This document shows positions 1 through 10,890 of a stretch of 64,000 bases of DNA, piece by piece. Each line of letters opens with the position of its first letter. The stretch's first letter is position 1. Position numbers and translations under genes: made by a program. The stretch lies in assembly GCA_030512335.1 (NCBI GenBank), contig JAULSU010000001.1, positions 1,488,001-1,552,000 on the forward strand, given 5' to 3'. Source of the DNA: Immersiella caudata (taxonomy: Eukaryota > Ascomycota > Sordariomycetes > Sordariales > Lasiosphaeriaceae). The notes beneath the pieces are model-generated. The model made no database searches. It saw nothing but the letters and a program-made list of their open reading frames with translations, and was not told the DNA's origin.

Positions 1-3000
1 ATGCGACTTGCGGAGGCGTCGCACCCCCAGAGAGGGTTGAGAAAGGAGCGAGTTGTGTAATGACTTGTACAGTATGCTGCCTGCAACACACGGACAGACC
101 GGGCGGTCGTCTCTGATGGGCAAGCGAATAAAAATGATGAAACCAACTCTGTCGGCGAGGAGTGTCCAAATTACGATAATACCTTGATCTCAGAGGAAGC
201 CTCGTGTTGATAACATGAAGACGCACATTGAGGCTGTGGTCCACGGCGTGAGGTCAATCATGAGTTCGTGTTCAAGTCTCCGTGCTTGAGCCGTCATGCT
301 CGAGTCAGTCCTCGGGTTAGGCAGATAGGCATGACTTATGGGAATCTTCTCGGCCCGATGTCATTTTTTTCGACTTCGCCATGATAACACATCTGGCCAG
401 CTGCCTTATACGACATATGCATCTCGACAGTTGGGAGCTCTCCCGCCCCCGGAAAACTTGGGGATGCATGCAAGAGCTACCAACGGCTGCACTTGGTTAT
501 ACCCGCCAAATTATGCCAAATATGTCTCTGACGATGAGGCCCAACCCGGTGGGAGGGCGCAGGCGAGCGCCCTGGGCCATAGGCTTGCTTCATTAGCCGG
601 CGTAAAAGGGGTTGCAGCGACAACCGCGATACCATGGTTGGAAGTCTTTCGAGACCGAGCCAATTCATGCGGATGGGTGTATGTGTAGATTGCTGGGTAC
701 TTTTGTTGGGTCTGTTGGCGGACTGGGGCGGCCAGCAGCGGGCACTGTACGTGAGCAGGTTGTCACGGGTCGACGTCCAATGTCAACAGGCGCAACGCAA
801 CCGTTCCCGGTCCCGTCTTGTCTGCCCGCCCTGCGTTGTTGCGTTGCGGGTTAATGCCAGTTAGCAAGGTGTGATGGGGTATCCTGATGCAACCAACGGT
901 GGGAGAAAAAACTCGCAAAACAGGTGGATACTGAGGACTTGAACGGCAGGGTACGATGCATGGTTACGTTGTACGTTTTAGTCCGTCCCCTGGAAGAGCC
1001 CTATCCCGACGGTACGCTTCCCTGCCAAAGTTGCGTCACAGCAAATTTCACCGTCACAGCTGAGCCTATCCATGCAGTCGTCTGCGCTTCGGTCGCTTGT
1101 CCCCGGGTGGTCGTCGAATCGTTGGTGTATGGGCCGGCCTTCCCATTGGCCCTTCTCTGAAAAGAGGGCGAAACGCGCTTCGCTAGCGACTTGCCTTGCC
1201 CAAATTGAAGCAATCTGAACGTCGGCCTTGATGCCGGCCCATTGAGAGCAGCAGTTCCGAACGAGGCAAGTGGGTTTTCTGCCAGGACCGCGTCCAATCC
1301 CGAGGGAGAGACCGGGGACGGACAGCGGGAAATACAAATCGTCCAGCGCAGTAGCAGTACGCCCTCACACAAGCTTGTTTTCGGACATATTTCGCATGCC
1401 ACGACCTCTGTGCTGGGCGGAAATTGTGCTGCTCACCTCAGGTTGCTCGCTCTTGCCCTCTGGTAACGGACGGGATCCGACCGACACTCCACCCAGCCGT
1501 CTTCCGTGCGCCAGTAGGTGCGAGGAGTTATCCGGTAGTTAGCGTGTCTTCGTTCCACAGCCAACCGCAGAGCGGGAGGTGACACGGAGACCAACACGCT
1601 TTGCTTGCGGTTGTACATGGCGTGACAGCTGAATCTTGGGATGTCGTTGAAGAGAAGGAAGCAGAGGCCTGGCGAGGCGGCAAACCCCAGTCCACCACGA
1701 AACTGGTGGCGCGCCCCGCTAAATGCATGTAAGTGAGCCTTTCCCGCGGCAGGGGGGAGAGGAACCAGCGAGTTTCGCAACAACCACTTGCTCAGTCCTG
1801 CGCCTTCCCGTCTGCCCAAAGGGTTCCCCCGGCCTGTCAAACTCGGGGAAATTTTCTGCTTTTTTGCAACATCATCCACGAGCCCGCTGCGCGACGCTGG
1901 GTAGCTGCCTCCGCCTGCCCGGGCCACTGCCGAGGTGCCGGCTTCCCTCGTGCCTTCCTGGCTTTCCAAGCGCAGGCAGATACACGCGCACATAAACGGA
2001 GGCGGTTGTCTGCGTGGTCCTTGCCTGCCGCTGCCAGGGTTTCCGGGAGTGATAGCTCCTGCCGGAGGTGCTGGACGTACAGTACGGGCACGGGTTGAAG
2101 CACTGTAGAGCGATGCACCCTGGGTCAGCTTGCCGTGATCAGACGCACGCTCTGTGCAAACCACCTCCTGCCTCGAATGCTGTCCTGTGCTCTCCGTTGG
2201 CGGCATCCACCGTGTGATGCTCTGATTATTTCACCCACCACCTCACCCGCTCGGCGATACTAGGAGGCGTCAGCCTTCTTGTTGCGCACGGCATTTTGAG
2301 GGTAGCGCTCCGTCCGTCGGCCTTGTGATCCGTCTCCGGCTGCTGGTTCCCACATTGGCCTACTAATCGGATTCTCCTCTCTCGCAGGTCATGGCTGCTC
2401 CGCGGATGCACCTGCCCGTCCGAAGGGCCCGAGAAAGCTCCTGGTCTGTTGCGGTCTGCAGTTGTCAAGCCTACCGTCCCTCTCGGTGGAGAGTCAGATC
2501 ACAGGCAATCTAAGCGCTGACACCACCAGAAAAGCTGAAAGCTATGCAGACGGTGAGACTCTAAGGAAGTACGCCCCGTCCATGAACAGGCCCAGACTCG
2601 GTGTAAGTGCCCGAATATTAGCTTGATCGAACTGTTTTCGTGATATCGACCGCCATAGTAGGGAAAAAATTGGCGATAAGCTCGATCCTTCCCGCCGCTC
2701 TGTCAAGGTGTCGCACGGGGGAGCTCACATGCCGCCGCGCACGATCTGCCCACATGATGGAGCGGAGCTGCGTCAGCCCGCGCAGCCGTTCTTTTCGAGG
2801 AACATCGACGAGTAGTTCGTACAACCCAACCATCAGCCACTCATACACGGAGGTGATTCCGGTGCCAACACTCCGAATTTTGGTCGACGAGAGACCATCC
2901 CGCCTCTCCATGGTACATCGCACCGTTGGATACTTGCTGTTGAGGCTCTGGGGATATGAGTTTGTACTTGTCCCCTGGGAACGCACGATCACAGAGGCGG

Positions 3001-4930
3001 TTTCACGCCGGGCACCTTAACCTAGCAATTATAGCGACTGGGCGTCACCGATGTTTCACTCGCCCTTTCGGCTCACTCACCTGTACCGTCAGCAGGAACT
3101 GGCCTGGCAGGCTTATTGATTGATCAGGGCAACAAGAAATAACTGCGTAATCAGTTGGCGGTGTTCCGGGCCCCCATTCCACCACACGGTTCGCATCCCA
3201 TCGGATCGCCCCGCCGCTCCTCCCGTCCCTAGAACGCCCCGGCGAAAATGCTCCCCCAAGTAAGCGCCCAAGCTAAGGCGGATCAAAGCTGGGCGACGGC
3301 TCTTGAGACTCCAAAACACACAGGGACCTTACATACGCACCTTTGTCTGTACCTACATACGGGAATCACACTCTTGGCTGTTCAGAAGACCACGTTTGCT
3401 GTCAGCTGCCAGCTTGAAATCTGACTGAGCCTAATGGGGGTAAGCAGAAAACGACAGTTAAGAGACACACATGCGCCCGCCCAAACACATTGCGCAACGG
3501 GCCACAGCCAACCAACGTCTCAGCCATAAAGCCCTAGCCAGCCACTGTGGGAACAAGGCCTTTGGTGGATAATGTCTTTCATCAACCGCGCCGATGCGGC
3601 GCTGTCCTTGAGTCCCCGTCCGGGAAACACCCTTGGGGAGGCACGCGGAAGGATTCAGATCATGCACGCTTCTGTCCCCTAGGTGTCACGCCGAGGGTTG
3701 ACTGGTTCTTTTGACGCAAACGACCATGGTTTTAGATGATCAACCAACAGATCCGCGTGTGGGAGTCTCTCCGCCGAATTTCGGGTAAGTGTGACGCGAG
3801 TAGTACCTCTCGACAGATACGAGGCACCGCAGCTACAAAAATCCTAACACCTACAAGGCTGAACAAGCACCAACACGCAACACGAAACAGCCAACCTCAA
3901 AGTACCTCGCAGCTGCTGTTTATCACCCCCGCGCTCCCTTCCCATCCACCCGATGCAGATCTTCCACGCCGAGGCCAACGGCAAAACAACCCACCCTTTC
4001 CTCTCTTCCCTCTAGCTCTACCGAGGTCTGCCGCAAAGTCAATGGTGTTTGTAGCCCCCGACTTGCCCGCTCACCCCCCGCGCTCCTTCCTGGCGCGGAT
4101 TCCGCACATGGCTGTGTATATATCATACCCCTGCTGATGGGGAATTATGTCAATTTGTCTCCCTCCTGCTGTGTGCCAGCATGGGCGAAGGTCTCACTGC
4201 GGCCCGCACATCACATCACCTGCATGACCTCGCGGGAACTGGCAGGGCATGGCAGGTTGTTGCAAATTACACTCGAGCCAGGTCCAGGAGGCGGAGGAAA
4301 TTTTGCCCGCATCGCCGTGCTTGTGGCCCTACCCCTGAGTAGACTTGTGCAGTTGACCCAAGTATTGTGCTGTTGCAAACGATACCCGCCGCCTTGTTGT
4401 GGTCAGCCATATCTTTGCGAGTCAACCCGTAAGGCGTCGAGAGAGAGGCAACACAAGCACTTGTAGTCGAAGAAGAGAAACCAAGCACGTTGCTACCTTG
4501 CCCACGGTGGGTGAGAAAGAAGCAAACCTTCTCCTAAGTCACCGGCACAGTAAATGTGAAATAAAACCACAAGACACCGAAGAGAAGTCGGCTTGAAAAA
4601 AAAACCTGCTGACACGTGAAGCCTTTTTCATCACCAATCCTCCCAGGTAAAGCCCATCCCCGTTGGTATCGTCCTCCGCCCGAGTGTGCCCCGAAGGCCT
4701 CAAGTCCGCCCGTCCGCCCGCCTAGAATCTCCAGGTATGGTAGCAAAGGTTGTTGTATTCGCCGTTATGGGCAAGCTGGTGGCAAGAGATATGTAGTCGA
4801 AAGGTCGCCGGTTCCTCGCTTTCTGGAGTGGTGGAGATGATCTTGTCAAGCTGGTGTTGCTCCCCTGTGTAATCACGGGTCGGTTAGACTATGTTTCTGC
4901 TGCTCGGCGGAAGGGTTTACCTACCAGGGA
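1..4930. other. gene-free stretch, left edge
   Basis: I see no convincing gene here. Open frames up to 257 codons exist (for example 1433-2206 on the minus strand) but they have no recognisable domain, overlap frames of similar length on the other strand, and lack supporting signals. The sequence is not obviously AT-rich or stop-rich, so it does not look strongly RIP-mutated. No terminal repeats, tRNA or rRNA were noticed. It may be long intergenic DNA or very old, degraded repeats. Confidence 0.5.
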
Positions 4931-5134
4931 TCAATGGCGTCGTCGTTGGGTGCGGGAAGAAGCTTTCTTGCTGCTACCTCCGCAACCAGACCCACATTCG
5001 CCTTGATGGCAGTAGGTACTCTCTTTGATACCCTTCGGGCATGTATTTGTGACTGCGTCGTACGCGGCGCATTTTACAAACTGGGGTGTGGTATGGGCGC
5101 AAGAGGTATACGTCCAGGTGATGACTTGACACAT
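4931..5134 (-). CDS. small cysteine-spaced protein, 67 residues
   Basis: A 67-codon frame starting with ATG at 5134. It begins MCQVITWTYTSCAH and has cysteines at residues 2, 12, 22, 32 and 42, exactly ten apart, then at 47 and 51. The C-terminal tail is basic (RTQRRRH). There is no signal peptide, so it is probably intracellular. From memory, fungi have many short proteins starting with an MC...C-x-H pattern and several conserved cysteines, of unknown function and possibly metal-binding; this one fits that look. A TATA box lies about 175 nt upstream. It could instead be the first exon of a longer gene, or a chance frame; the regular cysteines and the TATA box argue for a real gene. Confidence 0.6.
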   Translation of the reverse strand: MCQVITWTYTSCAHTTPQFVKCAAYDAVTNTCPKGIKESTYCHQGECGSGCGGSSKKASSRTQRRRH

Positions 5135-5307
5135 ATTGACGCCGTGGAGTCAAGAAAAAGTCAGAATCTTTGGAGTTGCAGATGCCAGGAGATTGAGGCG
5201 TCGGCGGGTTTGAGTGTCTGTAGAGAGTTCCGTGCGTTTCCCTGTCTTGTCTGGTGGCGAGAAGATGGCAGTGCAGAGGGCGGTTTGACGAGGGGCCTGG
5301 CGAGAGA

Positions 5308-5314
5308 TTTTATA
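5308..5314 (-). promoter_or_regulatory. TATA box of the small cysteine-spaced gene
   Basis: Read on the minus strand, positions 5314 to 5308 give TATAAAA, about 175 nt before the ATG at 5134. The position and perfect match support transcription leftwards into the 67-codon gene. Confidence 0.5.
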
Positions 5315-6082
5315 GCTCGAGACTCGGGGATGTGACGAGTGGCCGAGAGATGGAAGGGGCTCGTGACAAGAAGAGGGTTGACTCCGTTCTCCTAGCTGCC
5401 CGATCCCGACGGCTGCCACCTCCTTACCCGAGACAAGACTGGCGGGCTTGTAAGCTAGCAGATCCGGGCAGCGTGGCGAGACGGGTAAGGTTGGATCCAG
5501 AGTTGTTGGTGCTAGTTGAGGACGGCAACCTGTGTATTTTGATTACGGTGCGTGCGGGTGCGAGGTATATGCCCCTGTAGCTGCGAGGTACCCAAGCCTG
5601 CCATGTACTTACAACGCAATAGTGGCTGCAGGCCAGCGGTCGATCTGGGGGGGGGAGCATCGAGCGGTCGAGAGGCGAGGGGGTAGGGATTGGAGCTAGC
5701 CTATCACCCGTGGCGAGCCCTCTTCCACGTTGGATGACTGTCCAAGCAAGCACGCTGCTGCATTACTCTCCCTCCCAGGGGTCGATGGATATGAACAGTG
5801 CGCGAAGCTGAAGGTGGCAGTATACCTGCTGTCTCGAAGGGGGCTTTTCCGAAGTCGCTAACTCGCAAGGTGCGCCGCAGGCGTGCCTGTCAACCATGCC
5901 GAGAGTCATCGAAGCCGTGGGGAGCCACTCGCGGAGAGATGTACGGGATCGGATCGATTAGCCCATGTAGTGGCACTCTCTGTTGGTTCCCGCCCCTAAG
6001 GCCGGCCGGCCTAGTTTGCCGTAGGAGGGTTGGCCAAGACACCTGCAGCCGTCAGGTCCATGGGGAGAATGGCAGCGTGTGA

Positions 6083-6095
6083 CCCCCCCCCCCCC
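6083..6095. repeat. homopolymer run of 13 C
   Basis: Thirteen consecutive C residues in non-coding sequence. The length may be uncertain because of sequencing error in homopolymers. Confidence 0.9.
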
Positions 6096-9000
6096 AATCT
6101 GCACCCCATGCGGCGAGCGGTCGATGACGGAGTAAAGAAAAATGGCGCGGGACGTCCAGAGATGGTTTGGTGGGTGCCAGAGTTTGCGGCAACAGCACCT
6201 GCGGAACTACCCCAGGTGTTGTTGTCGACACTGGTCTGAGAGAGCAGCATCGGCAAGGCAGAGCGCGGGATCGTCCAGCGGTGGATCTTGCTGAAAGCAG
6301 AACGAGGCGTCCCTGTGGATGGGCTACGAGGTTGCAGATGAGATGGAGGAGAATCGAGGCTGAGGAGCAGGCCGCATACTTCGCGGCCACCCAGACAATT
6401 TTGGATCGACGGGCGGCCAGGGAATCATAAAGCCGCAACGCCGAATTGCTGCTCTAGCCTCCTTCCGTCTGCCTCCGGCGAACGGGGCCAATGCCGCAGT
6501 AGACGGACCAACGAAGCGTGCGAATGGAAGGTGTCAAGTGCGGGCAAATCCGTCGTGCAGCCCAAATTTTGGAAGCGTCGCACACTGTGAAATCGGTACT
6601 TCAGACGACGCCGCCAGGGTTCCCAAACCCGCCCAGGCATTTGAACTGAGAGTTGTGCCTGGTGGGGTGCAGCCCGTCGCCGTTGACGGAAGCCGGAAGT
6701 GACAAACCCGGCGTTTGGTGCGCTCAACAAGTTGATGGGTTGGTCCTTGTCCCATTGGCCAACCTCGCTCGGGGTCTGGGCCTCTGGAGGCCAGACCCGT
6801 CTCTGTTGGCCGAAAACCGGCCTTTTTTGCGGACTTCAAACATAGCACGGTGTCTCTGTTTCCTCGGTGGTTTGCGCAATTAGGCCAAGAAACGTTTCGT
6901 TTGCTGCGTACTTTATCCCGAGTTGGACGGGGAGATGAAAACCAAACGGGTTGAACCGTGACAGTCTCAAAAGAGGCTGACGGGCTTGTGCAGCAGGGCG
7001 AGCGTTTTCCTTGGTGGGCCGTGTGGTCCAGGTTCAGTTGGGCCAATCAGGAATCGACGCCGCGCCTCGCTCCTTTCCAAACTGGCGCCCCCCAGTCACC
7101 TCGCAGCAGGCGCGATTCACGAGGGACCATCGGTCGTACCATCCGCACACGTCAACCTCACGACCCCCGCCGTAGTCTGCTCCCCGCCGCGTTAGGATTG
7201 CTTGGAGCCTACCTTTTCTCAATTTATCTCGTTTCGTTTGCACCGGATGCGTGTTCGCGCATTGCAGAACGCCCTACCTGCTCCCTATCTCTCAACCTTA
7301 CCTTATGCGGGTGCAATCCCACGAGAACTTGATTCGCCAGGTTTGCCGGTTAGTCGACCCGTCTCTGTCGTTTCCACTTTCCTTGATGCCCCCAAAAGGG
7401 GTCTTTCGGGAAGCCATCCACAAATATTCATCCACCCCTTCCGTTCCAACTACTTCCAGAATGCTGCGGCCAAAGAAGCGGCCATGTTTGACTCCCTATG
7501 AGGCACTCCGACGGCATTGCTCCCCCAGGGCCGCCTTTTTGGGCCGGGAAACCACCCCTGATACCTGGCCGCCATCGTGGGCCGCGAGGCCCCCAAGCAC
7601 CGCAACTTTACTCCCGGAATGCCACGCCCGTTTCGTTTCTTCGCTCCTGTCTCGCAGCCGCCCTTTACCTTGCCCCATCTCCAAACTGGCCTGGCCGGCC
7701 TTGCTGCCTGGCTGTCTGTGCCGCTTGGACACCACAGCACCATCGGTCAAGATCCCCTTGAGTGGACCGCGCCCCGCTGTCAAAGGCTCCCTCCGATGTC
7801 ACAATGCTAGATGGCGTGAAATACGATCTTATCGGCATGCTGTCTCTCTCCCCAGATTGGACCGGCCACGAGTAAGGCGATCCCCGAGAGACATGAGTCG
7901 CTTAAACCCCGTTGCAAGTGCTACCACTCACATTCTCAAACAAGCCACCACTCTTCTTCTGCTAGAGACTAGCTTCTTGAGCCGGAGAGAAGGCAACAGT
8001 TCTCGGTCACGGATGGGTTGGATCTTGTCAGAAGGCCCGTTCTTCGGTGAATGTCACCCCTCTTTGCCTACACCCGAGTCCCAGCCGGTCTCCTAAGCTG
8101 AGTAGCCTTGATTCGACCCCGACATCCTCACTTCGACTGTAGCCCACGAGCATTGGCCTCCGGGCTTGCAGTTTGGCCAGTCAAAAGAATGGTCATTCTT
8201 CCGCCGGATCTTGGCGTCTACCGGAGACCATGGCCAACACACCCCGCAAGGGGGGGCTCAACGTTTGCCTTTTGAAGGCGCGCAACAGCTCGCAAAACAA
8301 AGGGTGACGCGGTTGTTATCCGCGTGTCTCAAGACCTCGTTGCTGTGACAGAGGCTACAGTTTGCGGGCTCTGCCAATCAGGGCGTATTTTACGCGCCAG
8401 ACCCATGGCTATCCAGACTGTCGGGAACGCCAAACAGCCCCATCGACAAGTTCAGCAGCTGAATGGCTCGTCTACGGAGTCGCTATTATACCACACGCAA
8501 AAAGACAAGGAACCTGCATCGTTGGCTCACCGGAGGTGCTCTCAGATCACCCGATGGGATGTTCCAGACCTGGAGACGTGCCGACTTGCTATGGACGCCG
8601 TTGTTTCTCCCCGTTGGAACGACTTTATTGACCCGCAGGCTTGCTCATCTAAGCACTCGGTCAATTAAGATGAAGGACCGCCATCTTGCTATCATTTCGT
8701 TCTTCCAGGGGGGATGGGAACTGGCGTTCCTTGCTCAGTGTGTCTCCTCGCGCATGAGAAGTGTCACGCTGCTCGCTTCGACCGCAGCGATTGAGTGGAT
8801 AGACGCAATTCCCTCCCTCTGGTCTCGATGATACATCCCGCCCTATCATATTTACAGTGAAGTGGAGGCTAAGTGGTAGTTGGTGCACCATGGCCCACCC
8901 GGCATGGTGAGGGGGTGGGAAACCGATCAGCGGGGTCGGGCACCTCGGGGAAGCAAGAAGTATCTCGAAGTCGCTCCGGGAACGGGGTACATGCCGTTGA

Positions 9001-9562
9001 ACCTGTCGACTGCCACCTCAACCGGTTGCGTGCTCTTCCCGACGCCCCATCACAGGACAAGGTGGTTGCCGACTAAGCATTGACCCATCAGCTTCCCGCT
9101 TATCCAGCCAGTGGAAGCACACCATGGTCACGCTCGCCTGGGCTGTTTCGCCGCGCACCGGCCCGTTCGATGACAGGCATGCATGGACAAGCACGGGATG
9201 ACGCCCAACAGCAGGCCTAGCGCCGCTCTCACTTTCCGCAGGCACGGACCGTAGCGCTGCGGGTCTTTCTCAGAGTTCCAACTCGACGGCGGAAGGCGGA
9301 ATTTCGCGTCTTAGTCGGTTGGTTGGGCTGTGGTTGCTGCTGGGGTATCACAGAACTCGGGGGGTCCGCTGGATATTGGGCCTGAGCATGTCATTCAAGA
9401 CCCCTTCCGTCACCACGCTTGTGTCGATCCATTGGCCAGCAAAGGGGTGAAGCTCTTTCTTGTGGTGCTTGGTGAGGAAGTTGACGCAAGCCCGCTGCCC
9501 CCCTGCAGGAAGATATCGGCATGTTGATACTCTCCCCCCTTGACCTGTGGTTGGGGGGCAGT

Positions 9563-9594
9563 CAGGAGTTGCCCCTGACAGGAGTTGCCCCTGA
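9563..9594. repeat. exact 16-bp tandem duplication
   Basis: CAGGAGTTGCCCCTGA occurs twice head to tail with no mismatch, in sequence without a recognised gene. An exact copy suggests a recent slippage event. Confidence 0.9.
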
Positions 9595-10454
9595 AAGGAT
9601 CAGTTTGTCGTTTAGTGTCGTCATGCACCAATTCGCCGACTTGCAGTTGTTAAACAGAGGACCAACCTGCAAAAGGCTTAGCTTGCGAGTGATGACGGAA
9701 CAGGCGTAGCGCCATCTTCGATTCTGGGTAGAAGGATTTTGAGGACTTGGCCCGGCTAGCCTCGGTGTTAGCGGCGCGATCCATGGGTCAAGCCACACAG
9801 CTGAACGGGCGCGGTTACACCAAGCGGGCTTCCCCGCGTCTGTTCCCCACACCAGGGCTGGCCGACAGGAGATGGAGCGGATAGCCTCCGGTGAATTCTC
9901 GAGGCCGTCGGCGACGGCCAATCAACGGCGAGTTCGACCCGAGAACAGGCACGGCGACCGGTTCGAAGCGCAAGCACGCGACAGAGCCTCCTTGGTTCTC
10001 CACATTCCCCGGATATCAAACGTTTCTTTGTGGTGTTTTGGATCATCCCACCATGGGACGAGCATTTTGGGCGATTTTGCGCTCCTCGCGAACGCTACGC
10101 GCCTCAAGGTTTCGCCCTGCGGCTAGTGCGGATAGAAAAGGCTTTGGAGTTTTGTCCTTGCCAATGGATTTTACCAATTGACCAAGCCATACCCCACGTG
10201 CCGCCCTCGGTCGTCTGGAGAGGCCAGGCGATTGTCCCATGTCGAACCCAATCATGGACCCCGGCTCGCCCGCGCCCCGCCGACATTGTGATCATCTGCC
10301 GTCATGGAAACGAGCTGGGAAACGAGCTGAGGATTGGGGGAACTGCGACAGCTGTCATGTGAACACAATTGCGGAGCACCGCCCTGGGAGACTGGAAGCA
10401 TCCGTGAATCCGCGGCATCTGAAAGAAACTTAGTTTGGTAAGCGACGGACGACG

Positions 10455-10460
10455 TATAAA
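10455..10460 (+). promoter_or_regulatory. TATA box of the 91-residue protein gene
   Basis: TATAAA stands 155 nt before the ATG at 10615 and is followed by a pyrimidine-rich leader (CCCTCTCCACTTCCTC...), the usual promoter architecture of highly expressed fungal genes. Confidence 0.6.
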
Positions 10461-10614
10461 GCCCTCTCCACTTCCTCAATCTTTTGACCTGCACACTGTT
10501 TTCCCCCCCATCACCATCTCACACCAACCCTCGCACCACTCATCGCGCCACTTTCCATCCTCTTCAGTAACGCAACTCGAAGCCTCTGTTCCTACCAGAC
10601 CAGCTCTTTCCGCC

Positions 10615-10890
10615 ATGTCTCTCAACACATACAGACCCCGCCGCCCTTCCAACTTCCTCTCCTTGGTCCCCAGCACCTCGGCCACCCGTGCCCCAGTTCA
10701 GGACAAGCAGCCCCTGACGGCTGATGCTCTCGCCGAAGTCTCCAAGAAGGACGAGTTGGCCATGGAGGCCGCGAAGCGCCGCACATCCAGCCTCAGCAGC
10801 GATGGTTCCAAGAGCGGCTTCCGCTTCCTCAGGCTCGGACATCAAGACGCCGACAAGAAGGGCGACTTCTTCGAGGTAGCCGTCGAGTGA
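10615..10890 (+). CDS. small conserved ascomycete protein, 91 residues
   Basis: Single exon, ATG at 10615, stop TGA at 10888-10890. The N-terminus is MSLNTYRPRRPSNFL, the middle is Ala/Lys/Ser-rich with a serine cluster (RRTSSLSSDGSKSG), and the C-terminus is FRFLRLGHQDADKKGDFFEV. Small fungal proteins with a Ser-rich middle and a C-terminal 'FLxLG...KGDxxE' end are familiar from many Pezizomycotina genomes, but I know of no established function. No signal peptide or membrane segment is seen. The TATA box, pyrimidine-rich leader and T-rich downstream sequence (11041-11100) support a real, probably well-expressed gene. The in-frame extension upstream (from 10435) crosses the TATA box and is not coding. 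Confidence 0.8.
   Translation: MSLNTYRPRRPSNFLSLVPSTSATRAPVQDKQPLTADALAEVSKKDELAMEAAKRRTSSLSSDGSKSGFRFLRLGHQDADKKGDFFEVAVE

Larger units (their letters stand above)
5135..10614. other. gene-poor stretch of about 5.5 kb
   Basis: Apart from the TATA box at 5308-5314 and leader of the minus-strand small gene, nothing firm is seen. The largest frame (7251-8096, 281 codons) starts with GTG, is rich in Pro, Ser and Arg, and resembles no family. Simple-sequence items: a run of 13 C at 6083-6095 and an exact 16-bp tandem duplication at 9563-9594. The last 150 bases are the promoter of the next gene. Confidence 0.5.

Noticed and set aside
1433..2206. 257-codon minus-strand frame
   Set aside because: No recognisable domain, low-complexity Arg/Pro/Ser composition, overlapped by plus-strand frames; likely chance in GC-rich DNA.
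7251..8096. 281-codon plus-strand frame
   Set aside because: It begins with GTG, not ATG, is rich in Pro, Ser and Arg, and shows no motif; the length follows from a C-rich strand with few stops.
10230..10260. Possible tRNA B box on the minus strand (GGGTTCGACATGG)
   Set aside because: No matching T-stem, anticodon arm or acceptor arm around it.
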